Source: Desulfuromonas sp. SDB (GTDB lineage Bacteria > SDB-A). From it: 8,355 nt of DNA. The stretch covers positions 1 through 8,355 of the forward strand of contig LKUE01000024.1 of the NCBI GenBank assembly GCA_001412365.1, written 5' to 3'. The notes beneath the pieces were generated by a model. The model ran no database searches and was not told the origin of the DNA. It saw only the letters and a list, made by a program, of their open reading frames with translations. This document shows, piece by piece, positions 1 through 6,794 of this stretch (the stretch's first letter is position 1; each line of letters starts with the position of its first letter). Both the position numbers and the translations under genes were made by a program.

Positions 1-56
1 TTTTCTCTTAAAATTACCTTTAAGGTGTTAAATGCTATGGCATTAATCTTTTTCAT
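1..56 (-). CDS. Probable ABC-2 type permease, 5' end only
   Basis: Only the first 18 codons are inside the window; the gene runs off the left edge. They read M-K-K-I-N-A-I-A-F-N-T-L-K-V-I-L-R-E, a short polar N-terminus that looks like the cytoplasmic lead-in of ABC-2 type permeases, where a similar stretch precedes the first membrane helix. The start ATG (complement of 54-56) lies inside the last codons of the ATPase gene, in another frame, giving a 14-bp overlap. I see no good Shine-Dalgarno before it, so initiation probably depends on translation of the ATPase gene. The permease call rests mainly on position, since ATPase genes of this class are usually followed by their membrane partner. 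No membrane segment is visible in the fragment, so the function is inferred. Confidence 0.5.
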   Translation of the reverse strand, partial: MKKINAIAFNTLKVILRE

Positions 57-996
57 TTTCAATGGATTTTAAAAAACACTGTTCTAAAGTGGATAAAGAT
101 GGAGCATAGTAATTGATTTTATACTTTTTCTCCACCAGCAAAGTTAAGACCTGTTCAATATCTTGTTTTTCTCCTTCGATTTTCCAGATTTTCTTATCAG
201 AAGAGGACAAGGAGAGTTTTTGTGGAGAAACTGCTAAATTATTTTTATTATGTGAATGTTCCAAAAAACGGGGCAGTTGAGGATCAGCCTGAACAATTAA
301 GCTGAAAGTTTTATGGTACTTGGCGGTTATTGAAAGCAGGGTATCCTCCAGAATTAGCTGTCCCTGGTTTATTAAACCAACCCGGTCGGCAATCTCTTCA
401 ATATCCGGCAAAATATGAGAACATATAAGCAGGGTAATCTCTTGCTTTTTCAGCTGTCTTAAAATTTCTTTTATCTCCGCTCTTCCCATAGGATCAACTC
501 CGGAAAGAGGTTCATCCAGGATTAAAATTTGGGGGGAGCCAATTAATGCCTGGGCTAAACCTAAACGCTGTAGCATTCCCTTGGAATAGGAACGGATTGG
601 TGAATTAACGTATTTTTCAATTTTTGTGGTTTTGATTATTTGATCTAATTCCTGACCGGTTCCGGAAGAAGCACTCAGGGTTTGAATTAATTGCAGAAAT
701 TCTTTTCCTGACAGGTAGTTGTAAAAAACAGGATTTTCAGGAAGAAATCCGGTGATTGAACGCGCTTTTATTGATCCGGCGGGATGAGATAATATGGAGG
801 CAGAACCTCGGGAGGGATTTAACAGTCCTACCAATATTTTCATGGTGGTGGTTTTTCCCGCCCCATTGGGACCGAGTAATCCGTAAATTTCCCCAGCTTC
901 CACCGAAAAGGTTAAATCTTTTACTGCCAAATTTTTAATGGGAATGAAACCGCTCCGGTACACTTTGTTTAAGTTTTTTACTTCAATTGCTTTCAT
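43..996 (-). CDS. ABC transporter ATP-binding protein (ABC-2/NatA-like class)
   Basis: This 317-residue cytoplasmic ATPase should energise a membrane permease, probably the one that starts at its 3' end. The motifs are in the right order: Walker A G-P-N-G-A-G-K-T-T at residues 42-50, the Q-loop region L-P-E-N-P at 85-89 with Glu instead of Gln, a degenerate signature Y-S-K-G-M at 137-141, Walker B L-I-L-D-E-P at 158-163, the D-loop S-G-V-D-P and the switch His at 194 (C-S-H). The non-canonical signature and Glu in the Q-loop are common in the COG1131 branch that works with ABC-2 permeases. About 100 residues after the nucleotide-binding core form an accessory C-terminal domain. The start ATG lies one base after the stop of the M23 peptidase gene, with only a weak GGTAAG before it, so coupling is likely. 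The transported substrate cannot be read from the sequence; the peptidase neighbour hints at an envelope role. Confidence 0.9.
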   Translation of the reverse strand: MKAIEVKNLNKVYRSGFIPIKNLAVKDLTFSVEAGEIYGLLGPNGAGKTTTMKILVGLLNPSRGSASILSHPAGSIKARSITGFLPENPVFYNYLSGKEFLQLIQTLSASSGTGQELDQIIKTTKIEKYVNSPIRSYSKGMLQRLGLAQALIGSPQILILDEPLSGVDPMGRAEIKEILRQLKKQEITLLICSHILPDIEEIADRVGLINQGQLILEDTLLSITAKYHKTFSLIVQADPQLPRFLEHSHNKNNLAVSPQKLSLSSSDKKIWKIEGEKQDIEQVLTLLVEKKYKINYYAPSLSTLEQCFLKSIENEKD

Positions 997-997
997 C

Positions 998-2257
998 TTA
1001 CCAGATATTTATTATTGACTGGCGTTGCAGTTCAAGGGCACTAAGCTCTAAACTGGTCTTTTCAAGCAGCTGATAAAATCTAAGGGATCCCTGAAACAAT
1101 TGTTTCTCCTCTTCAGGCACCGGTTCGCCTGAAGATCTGGCTAAAACCGGGACTGGATCAACGTGGTTTCCGTTTATTTTAATTCCAAAATGAAGATGGG
1201 GTCCAGTAGATAATCCAGTTGATCCTACGTAACCGATGATTTGACCTTGTTCAACTCTTTTCCCCACCGTAATTCCGTCGGCAATCCTGCTGAGGTGATA
1301 GTATTCACTTTCAAAGCCATCGGAATGTTTTATTCTAACTGCAATTCCAGGCTCCCCTAGTCTTCCTGCCAAGATAACGGTTCCATTGGCAATTGCGGAA
1401 ACAGGGGTTCCGGTGGGCGCTGAATAATCTACCCCCCGGTGAGCCCGGTTGTATCCTAAAATGGGATGAAACCGGGACTGGGAAAAACCGGAACTGATCC
1501 GGGTATAGCTGACTGGTGAGCTTAAGAACTTTCTTAAAGCACTTTGTCCATCAGAACTAAAATGGGAAAATTCATCTGAAGGATAAAGATAAGCATCTCC
1601 TGAGGATAACCTGCCCTGATAAATTCCTTTAAGCAACAAGGTTCTGCCAATGTATTCACCTTGTATATATTTTTTAAAGTAAACTACGCAAAAGGAGTCA
1701 CCATCTCTGGAACTAAAGGTGAAGTCAACCTGACATTCCAATAAATTGCAGAAAGTCCCTGCCAGTTCGTCACTGCCCCCTGAATATAAAATACTTTCCC
1801 ATAAAGAAGGAGTGTTATTGCAAATAGTCCCGGCGATTACCACCGGAACATAATCCACCGGTTGAAACAGAGTGTCTGCAAACCAGGTGGTGTCCTTTCT
1901 GGTTACTTGGAAGATTTGATCTGCCTTTTTTATATAAATTAAACTTAAAACTTCATCTTGATCTAATACCACCAACAGAGATTCTCCTTGACGGCAGTAT
2001 TCTGGCTGAAATACCGTGCTAAAGGCAGCGGCTGCTTCGTTGGCATTTATTTTGTCTCCACAAATCCTATCTATTAGTATGGTTATATTTTCACCGGACT
2101 GAAGAATCCCGATTAAAGTATCTGATTGAGGCAATTGCTGTTCAGAAAGAAGTGAATCTACCGGAGTAATGCTTTCCCTGGTCTGATTTTGCTGACTACA
2201 GCTCATTGCGGAGAATGTTAAGGCAAGCCAAACCCATATTTTTAAATTTTTATTCAT
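998..2257 (-). CDS. M23 family murein endopeptidase, MepM-like, probable lipoprotein
   Basis: This 419-residue envelope protein should cut peptide cross-links in peptidoglycan. The N-terminus is a signal sequence with hydrophobic core W-V-W-L-A-L-T-F ending in A-M-S-C at residue 20; that is an imperfect lipobox (Ala at -3), so lipidation is likely but not certain. Residues about 50-105 resemble the OapA/LysM-like region before the catalytic domain in MepM-type proteins. The LytM domain spans about 250-370 and keeps all zinc and catalytic residues: H273 and D277 in H-R-G-V-D, H321 in Y-Y-H-L-S, and H354 and H356 in G-P-H-L-H-F. It therefore looks active rather than a degenerate activator. Six further Cys (66, 88, 146, 170, 175, 190) sit in the middle region and could form disulfides. 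The start ATG shares one base with the upstream stop (TAATG), and AAGGGA five bases earlier is a good ribosome binding site. Confidence 0.9.
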   Translation of the reverse strand: MNKNLKIWVWLALTFSAMSCSQQNQTRESITPVDSLLSEQQLPQSDTLIGILQSGENITILIDRICGDKINANEAAAAFSTVFQPEYCRQGESLLVVLDQDEVLSLIYIKKADQIFQVTRKDTTWFADTLFQPVDYVPVVIAGTICNNTPSLWESILYSGGSDELAGTFCNLLECQVDFTFSSRDGDSFCVVYFKKYIQGEYIGRTLLLKGIYQGRLSSGDAYLYPSDEFSHFSSDGQSALRKFLSSPVSYTRISSGFSQSRFHPILGYNRAHRGVDYSAPTGTPVSAIANGTVILAGRLGEPGIAVRIKHSDGFESEYYHLSRIADGITVGKRVEQGQIIGYVGSTGLSTGPHLHFGIKINGNHVDPVPVLARSSGEPVPEEEKQLFQGSLRFYQLLEKTSLELSALELQRQSIINIW

Positions 2258-3015
2258 TAATATCCCTTGTTCAGTCTATACGCTAATTGTTTAGGAAGTC
2301 CTGCCTGCAGGATTTCCTGTTCTGTTCGTTTAATATCATATTCTACTCTGATTATTTTAACAAATTGTTCCTCTAAATCAAGAACGGCAAAACTTGACCG
2401 GGGATCTCTGTCTCTGGGCTGTCCGATGCTGCCTGAATTTATTATGTAACGATAATTTGAAAGAAGGGCAAGGTTGAATGTTCCCAGGATATATTGATCA
2501 ACGCTTTCTTGTGCGGGATCATATTGAAAAAAACCGGGTATGTGGCTGTGAGCAACCATGATAATGAAAAGTGAATTTTCACCGGTAAGTTTAAACTCCA
2601 TCCGTGCTTCATTTCCATTTAATATGTAAGTCCATGACCGGGGACTGTAAAAACTGGCATGAGCTAAACCTATATTTACATCATTTACCTTTAATACAGT
2701 TGAATAAAGCCAATTTTGCATAATTTTCTTTTGACCGGGAGAAATATTCTGACTGGTCCATTGTAAAGCGAGTTGTGCCTGCGGGTTGAAATAATCTATT
2801 TCCAGTTGCCCCATTACTGCTGCATCATGATTGCCTATTAATTTTATTGTGGCAATTTTATCAATGATTTCCACGCACTCACCGGGTTTTGCCCCATAGC
2901 CTACCGCATCCCCCAGAAAAACTATATGGTCATAAGAATTGTTTTTTAAATGTTCACAGAAGCGGTTTAGTCCCTGCAAGTTTCCATGCACGTCGGAGAA
3001 AAATACTAATCTGAT
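2257..3015 (-). CDS. Calcineurin-like metallophosphoesterase (YfcE/ApaH-like superfamily), non-canonical start
   Basis: This is a predicted cytoplasmic phosphodiesterase with a two-metal site, about 252 residues if started at 3015. Visible motifs are S-D-V-H-G-N (metal ligands D8 and H10), F-L-G-D-A-V-G-Y-G (D36), G-N-H-D (N62, H63), an Ala-His at 118-119, A-H-S-H (H156, H158) and a C-terminal N-S-G-S-I-G-Q-P-R-D box typical of this family. The first ordinary start codon is GTG at 2991, but that would remove the beta strand L-V-F-F-S and ligand D8. The reading frame stays open upstream without any ATG, GTG or TTG. The second of two ATC codons, at 3013-3015, gives a family-like N-terminus M-R-L-V-F-F-S-D-V-H-G-N. 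It lies four bases after GGGGG, which can pair with the anti-Shine-Dalgarno, and overlaps the nusB end by 10 bp. Substrate unknown. The family call is firm; the start is inferred. Confidence 0.85.
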   Translation of the reverse strand: MRLVFFSDVHGNLQGLNRFCEHLKNNSYDHIVFLGDAVGYGAKPGECVEIIDKIATIKLIGNHDAAVMGQLEIDYFNPQAQLALQWTSQNISPGQKKIMQNWLYSTVLKVNDVNIGLAHASFYSPRSWTYILNGNEARMEFKLTGENSLFIIMVAHSHIPGFFQYDPAQESVDQYILGTFNLALLSNYRYIINSGSIGQPRDRDPRSSFAVLDLEEQFVKIIRVEYDIKRTEQEILQAGLPKQLAYRLNKGY

Positions 3016-3407
3016 GATTCCCCCGCAATTGCTTCTAAAATACCGTTGATAAAGCCTGAAGATTTCACTCCGCAGAACTGCTTAGCCAGCTTAACTGCCT
3101 CGTCAATTGCCACAGCCATGGGCACCTCGGGGAAAAACAGAAGTTCAGCGGTGGAAAGGCGTAATATTTGTTTTTCCACCAGTCCTAGTCTCTCAATTTT
3201 CCAATTCTCTGAATGTTTGGCAATTAAACTGTCAATATGGTCTTTGTTTTGTTTAATGCAGTTTATTTTTATATTTATCCACTGACAATCGTCTTGTTTT
3301 AAGTTTCCCAGCAGATAATTTTCATGGAGGGAAGCTTCTTCTACATCAAATTCTTGCTGGTAGAGAAGTTTGATTATCGCTTTTCTTAATTTATGTAATG
3401 ACTGCAA
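3006..3407 (-). CDS. nusB: Transcription antitermination factor NusB
   Basis: NusB is an all-helical RNA-binding protein that pairs with NusE (ribosomal protein S10) on boxA RNA in antitermination of rRNA operons. The product has 133 residues, close to the usual 130-150. It shows the N-terminal helix L-R-K-A-I-I-K-L-L-Y-Q-Q-E-F, and the conserved C-terminal half with A-I-D-E-A-V-K-L-A-K and F-I-N-G-I-L-E at about 100-126. The start is TTG at 3405-3407. No ATG is available, and the TTG start fits the family N-terminus; CAGG eight bases upstream is a weak binding site that overlaps the end of ribH. The gene begins 6 bp after ribH, an arrangement seen in many bacteria. Confidence 0.9.
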   Translation of the reverse strand: MQSLHKLRKAIIKLLYQQEFDVEEASLHENYLLGNLKQDDCQWINIKINCIKQNKDHIDSLIAKHSENWKIERLGLVEKQILRLSTAELLFFPEVPMAVAIDEAVKLAKQFCGVKSSGFINGILEAIAGESSD

Positions 3408-3413
3408 AAAGAG

Positions 3414-3881
3414 CTACCTGATCTGCTGATAAAGAGAAATCATTTCCAACGCTGACATTGCCGCCTCAAACCCCTTGTTTCCCATTTTTATCCCTGACCG
3501 GTCTAACGCTTGTTCCTGGGTGTCTGCGGTTACAATTCCATAAATTACCGGAATATTCGCCTGCATACCCAATTGAGCTATTCCTTTAGTGACTTCAGCG
3601 CTTACATAATCAAAATGAGGGGTTTCCCCCCGGATAACCGCACCTAAGCAGATAACTGCATGGGGAGGAGTTGCTTTCAATATCTGCTGGACCACACTGG
3701 GAATCTCAAATGCTCCCGGAACCCAATACAAATTAATATTTTCAGAAGCCACGCCATGACGATTCAGGGCATCCAGAGCGCCTTCCAGTAATCGCTGGGA
3801 AATAGTTGAATTAAAGCGGGAAACAACAATTGCCAAAGATTTACTTTCTCCTTGGTATTGACCTTGAATTTGTTTGGGCAT
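3414..3881 (-). CDS. ribH: 6,7-dimethyl-8-ribityllumazine synthase (riboflavin synthase beta chain)
   Basis: This cytoplasmic enzyme condenses 5-amino-6-ribitylaminouracil with 3,4-dihydroxy-2-butanone 4-phosphate to give lumazine, the substrate of RibE. The 155-residue length matches the family. Landmarks are the substrate-stacking region S-R-F-N (F23), V-P-G-A-F-E-I-P at 54-61, G-A-V-I-R-G-E-T at 80-87 followed by the catalytic His in P-H-F-D-Y (H89), and the C-terminal G-I-V-T and D-R-S-G blocks with K-M-G-N-K-G. The start ATG follows the ribBA stop directly (TAGATG). Its Shine-Dalgarno AAGGAGG is made of the last ribBA codons (Lys-Glu-Val), so the two genes are tightly coupled. All expected active-site residues are present. 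Confidence 0.97.
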   Translation of the reverse strand: MPKQIQGQYQGESKSLAIVVSRFNSTISQRLLEGALDALNRHGVASENINLYWVPGAFEIPSVVQQILKATPPHAVICLGAVIRGETPHFDYVSAEVTKGIAQLGMQANIPVIYGIVTADTQEQALDRSGIKMGNKGFEAAMSALEMISLYQQIR

Positions 3882-5087
3882 CTAAACCTCCTTGAGGATA
3901 TGTCCTAGTTTGTTTTTCTTTGTTTTTAAATAATTTTTATTTTTATCATTGGGTTTTATCTCTATGGGTATTCTTTTGGTTATGGTTAAACCAAAACTGC
4001 TCAAGCCAATTAATTTTTTTGGATTGTTAGTCATAACTTGAATGGTGGATAAGCCCAAATCTGATAATATCTGTGCTCCTAAGCCGTAGTCCCTCTGATC
4101 TGGTTTAAATCCCAGGCATTGATTTGCTTCCACCGTGTCCAGACCTTGTTCTTGAAGGGTATAAGCTTTTATTTTATTTACCAAGCCAATTCCCCTGCCC
4201 TCCTGCCTCATATACAGTAATACCCCCTGACCTTTTTGTGAAATCATCTTCATCGCCAGGTGAAGTTGATCTTGACAGTCACATTTTAGAGAACCAAAAA
4301 TATCCCCGGTAAAACATTCGGAATGAACTCTTACCAGAATATTTTTCTTTCCCTTAACCTCTCCTTTTATCAACGCAGCGTGAACATCATTATTTATGTC
4401 TGACCCAAACAAAATGAGTTTGAACTCCCCCCATTTCGTGGGAAGATTTGCTGAAGCCAGGCGGTGGATGATTTTTTGTTTGTTGATGCGGTGTGAAATT
4501 ATATCTTTGATGGTAATAATTTTTAAATCAAAACGCTGAGCAATTTTTTCTAAATCCGGAAGCCTAGCCATCTCTCCGTTTTCAGACAGTATTTCACAGA
4601 GGACTCCCGCCGGCTGGAGGTCAGCCATGGACATTAAATCCACTACTGCTTCAGTATGACCTGCCCTTCGGAGAACTCCACCTGGTTTTGCCCTTAGGGG
4701 AAAGATATGTCCCGGTAAAACCAAATCCTGAGGGGAAGAGTCAGGATTGGCTAATATTTTTATGGTTATTGCTCTATCCCTGGCGCTAATTCCGGTGGTT
4801 ATTCCTTCCGCTGCATCTACGGATATTCCAAAAGCAGTTTGATATTTGGCGGTGTTTTTGGTAGTCATCAGGGGAATATTCAATTTATCCATCCTCTGTG
4901 GAGAAACAGAGACGCACATTAATCCCCTGGCGTGTTTAGTTATAAAATTTACTTGTTGAGGGGTTACTTTTTCTGCCGCTATAACCATGTCCCCTTCATT
5001 TTCCCTGTCCTCGTCATCTATCACAATAATAATCTTACCCTCTTTTAAATCCTGCAACGCCTCTTCAACCGAAACAATTTTACTCAT
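3882..5087 (-). CDS. ribBA: Bifunctional 3,4-dihydroxy-2-butanone-4-phosphate synthase / GTP cyclohydrolase II
   Basis: This fused enzyme supplies both precursors of riboflavin. The N-terminal domain (about 1-205) makes 3,4-dihydroxy-2-butanone 4-phosphate from ribulose 5-phosphate, and the C-terminal domain (about 206-401) opens GTP. The first domain has the acidic metal loop D-D-E-D-R-E-N-E-G-D at 24-33, G-H-I-F-P-L-R at 126-132 and the catalytic-region R-A-G-H-T-E-A with H144. The second has the zinc cysteines C258, C269 and C271 in H-S-E-C-F-T-G-D and L-K-C-D-C-Q, and the catalytic stretch R-Q-E-G-R-G-I-G at 294-301. Both halves look intact, at the usual length of about 400 residues. The gene starts 5 bp after ribE, with GGAAGGT at the ribE end as its binding site, and ends directly against ribH. 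Confidence 0.97.
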   Translation of the reverse strand: MSKIVSVEEALQDLKEGKIIIVIDDEDRENEGDMVIAAEKVTPQQVNFITKHARGLMCVSVSPQRMDKLNIPLMTTKNTAKYQTAFGISVDAAEGITTGISARDRAITIKILANPDSSPQDLVLPGHIFPLRAKPGGVLRRAGHTEAVVDLMSMADLQPAGVLCEILSENGEMARLPDLEKIAQRFDLKIITIKDIISHRINKQKIIHRLASANLPTKWGEFKLILFGSDINNDVHAALIKGEVKGKKNILVRVHSECFTGDIFGSLKCDCQDQLHLAMKMISQKGQGVLLYMRQEGRGIGLVNKIKAYTLQEQGLDTVEANQCLGFKPDQRDYGLGAQILSDLGLSTIQVMTNNPKKLIGLSSFGLTITKRIPIEIKPNDKNKNYLKTKKNKLGHILKEV

Positions 5088-5092
5088 AATTT

Positions 5093-5665
5093 CTACCTTC
5101 CGTATATTAAGCTAAAATCCCTTTCAATGTTTACTAACTCTCCGGGTCGTAGATACTTCAAGGTGGTGGAATTTAAAGTTTGATCTATCAGTGAAAATTC
5201 AACTAAATTTCCTTTTATCTCCACTACAGTTAAACTTATCCCGTCCACTGCTAAAAAGCCCTTGGTGACGATGTTTTTGTTTAAGCCAGGGGGAATCTTT
5301 AAAACCAAGCGGGTTTGCCCCCTCCCTTTGCTAAACTGATTTATTTTTGCAGTTCCTTCCACATGACCTTGGACCAGGTGCCCCCCTATCCGGTCCTGTA
5401 ATTTCATTGCCCTCTCTAAATTTACGTGGCTTCCCGGTCGGTAGAATTTTGCCTTGGTCAACGCTAATGTCTCCCCGCTAATCTGGGCACTAAACCAGTT
5501 CTTCCCCATTTCAGCTGCGGTTAAGCAGGAACCATCTACCGCAACAGAGTCACCAATTTTTAAATCGGAAAATATTTGCTCTGCCTGAAAGGTAATCTTT
5601 TGATACCGGCTGTATTTTTTAATAATTTTTATTTTTCCGATTTCTTCAACGATGCCAGTAAACAT
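5093..5665 (-). CDS. ribE: Riboflavin synthase, alpha chain, with short C-terminus
   Basis: This enzyme performs the last pathway step, dismutating two 6,7-dimethyl-8-ribityllumazine molecules into riboflavin and the pyrimidine precursor. It starts with the diagnostic M-F-T-G-I-V-E. It contains two similar lumazine-binding barrels: lobe one (1 to about 95) with D-G-S-C-L-T at 44-49, and lobe two (about 96-190) with G-G-H-L-V-Q-G-H-V-E-G at 94-104 and D-G-I-S-L-T-V at 141-147. At 190 residues it is shorter than the usual 200-220. It stops at E-R-D-F-S-L-I-Y-G-R, where relatives continue into the C-terminal helix used for trimer packing. The usual Ile-Pro-x-Thr stretch of lobe two reads I-D-Q-T (160-163). 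The start lies 37 bp inside ribD, after GAAGGGAG. The gene is also called ribC in some species. Confidence 0.94.
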   Translation of the reverse strand: MFTGIVEEIGKIKIIKKYSRYQKITFQAEQIFSDLKIGDSVAVDGSCLTAAEMGKNWFSAQISGETLALTKAKFYRPGSHVNLERAMKLQDRIGGHLVQGHVEGTAKINQFSKGRGQTRLVLKIPPGLNKNIVTKGFLAVDGISLTVVEIKGNLVEFSLIDQTLNSTTLKYLRPGELVNIERDFSLIYGR

Positions 5666-6732
5666 ACTCCCTTCTTGATATCTAAGGGGTGATTTTTATT
5701 TTTATACTTCAACATAATATCATTATCAAAAACTGTTGATTTTTCAAGAGTTAAAACCGGATGGGTGTCTAAACAATAATTTCCCCGGCACATTTTAATT
5801 CCTTTGGACAGGGGGAATGGGGCAATGAAATGATAGAAATAATCAAACAAATTATGTTTTAAAAAAGAGCTGATTAAACGGCTGCCTCCTTCCACCAATA
5901 GTGAACCAATTTGAAATTTTGTGAGCAGAACAAACAGCAGGTTTTCCAGTTTGAAATTTGAACATATTTGGTAATTTACAGGGAAGGCAGGTTTCTTCGA
6001 GCAAAGTAACAATACCGGGGGATGTTTAAATACATTTAATTCTTTTGATAATTTGTTTTTGGGGTCAATGATCACTTTTACCGGGGATGACTCTTTTATC
6101 CCCCTAACTGTAAGTGACGGATTGTCTTGCCTTAGAGTGTTGTTTCCTACTAAGATAGCTTGATGCTGAGAACGGATGCGGTGAACTTGTTTTCTCGCAT
6201 TTTCTCCGGTAATCCATTTTGATTTTGCATTTCTATCAGCAATAAAACCATCCATAGAGGTAGCTAATTTAAGAGAAATTAAAGGACGGTTGAGCAATTG
6301 GGCTATGAAAAAGGGCTCATTGATCAAATAAGCGTGTCTGTCCATTAATCCTTTTTCAACTTCTATACCCCTTTTCTTTAATATTTTAGTTGCCTTTTTA
6401 TTAACCAATGGATTGGGATCAACTATGGAATAAACAACTCGTTTTACTTTACTGCTTATTATGATATCGGTGCAGGGAGGCGTTCTGCCAAAATGGCAGC
6501 AAGGCTCAAGATTTACATAGAGGGTAGAGCCGGATGCTTTTGCTCCTGCTTTATTTAATGCTTCTCTTTCTGCATGAATAGTACCGGGACCTTTATGTAA
6601 TCCCCGGGCAATAATCTGGTTTTTTTGTACTACTAAAGCAGCCACGGCGGGATTGGGAAAAGTTTTGTGTTTATATCTCTCGGCTAAACCCAGAACCTTA
6701 CTCATGAAAAAATAGTCTAAATCACTGAACAT
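5629..6732 (-). CDS. ribD: Bifunctional diaminohydroxyphosphoribosylaminopyrimidine deaminase / 5-amino-6-(5-phosphoribosylamino)uracil reductase
   Basis: RibD deaminates the pyrimidine released by GTP cyclohydrolase II and then reduces its ribosyl side chain with NADPH. The N-terminal deaminase (about 1-145) has P-N-P-A-V at 26-30 and the zinc site H53-A-E55, with P-C-C-H at 77-80 and C87 in P-P-C; E55 is the expected proton shuttle. The reductase (about 150-367) begins with L-K-L-A-T-S-M-D-G, includes A-I-L-V-G-N-N-T and D-N-P-S-L-T-V-R, and has the dinucleotide-site V-E-G-G-S near residue 280. The length of 367 residues is normal. The start ATG is preceded by CAGGAAAA at a good distance. 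It is the first gene of the riboflavin cluster; its 3' end overlaps ribE by 37 bp, so its last 12 codons also encode the start of RibE. Confidence 0.96.
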   Translation of the reverse strand: MFSDLDYFFMSKVLGLAERYKHKTFPNPAVAALVVQKNQIIARGLHKGPGTIHAEREALNKAGAKASGSTLYVNLEPCCHFGRTPPCTDIIISSKVKRVVYSIVDPNPLVNKKATKILKKRGIEVEKGLMDRHAYLINEPFFIAQLLNRPLISLKLATSMDGFIADRNAKSKWITGENARKQVHRIRSQHQAILVGNNTLRQDNPSLTVRGIKESSPVKVIIDPKNKLSKELNVFKHPPVLLLCSKKPAFPVNYQICSNFKLENLLFVLLTKFQIGSLLVEGGSRLISSFLKHNLFDYFYHFIAPFPLSKGIKMCRGNYCLDTHPVLTLEKSTVFDNDIMLKYKNKNHPLDIKKGVCLLASLKKSEK

Positions 6733-6794
6733 TAGTTTTTCCTGAAATAAAAGAAGTATATTACCTTAAGGGGTAAGTTTAAACCAGATTTTGT
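6733..6794 (-). other. Short leader region before ribD
   Basis: These 62 bases separate the small secreted protein gene from ribD. On the minus strand they contain the hairpin-capable TTACC-CCTTAA-GGTAA about 30-45 bases before the start and, closer in, the ribosome binding site AGGA. The region is too short for an FMN riboswitch, and none of the conserved RFN-element segments is visible here. There is no stem followed by a T-tract that would stop transcription from upstream. A TAATAT could serve as a -10 box but lacks a convincing -35. The rib genes may therefore be read from here or from further upstream. Confidence 0.4.

Noticed and set aside
43-996. ABC ATPase as inactive because the signature is Y-S-K-G-M and the Q-loop has Glu
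   Set aside because: Both changes are common in ATPases of the ABC-2 branch, and Walker A, Walker B, catalytic Glu and switch His are intact.
3046-3285. Plus-strand open frame antisense to nusB
   Set aside because: NusB is clearly the coding strand by motif; the opposite frame is low-complexity Ser-rich sequence.
6761-6776. Hairpin TTACC-TTAAGG-GGTAA as a terminator or attenuator
   Set aside because: The stem is only five base pairs, AT-rich, and is not followed by a T-tract on the transcribed strand.
6733-6794. FMN riboswitch before ribD
   Set aside because: The gap is only 62 bases and shows none of the conserved RFN segments; the rest of the upstream sequence is coding.
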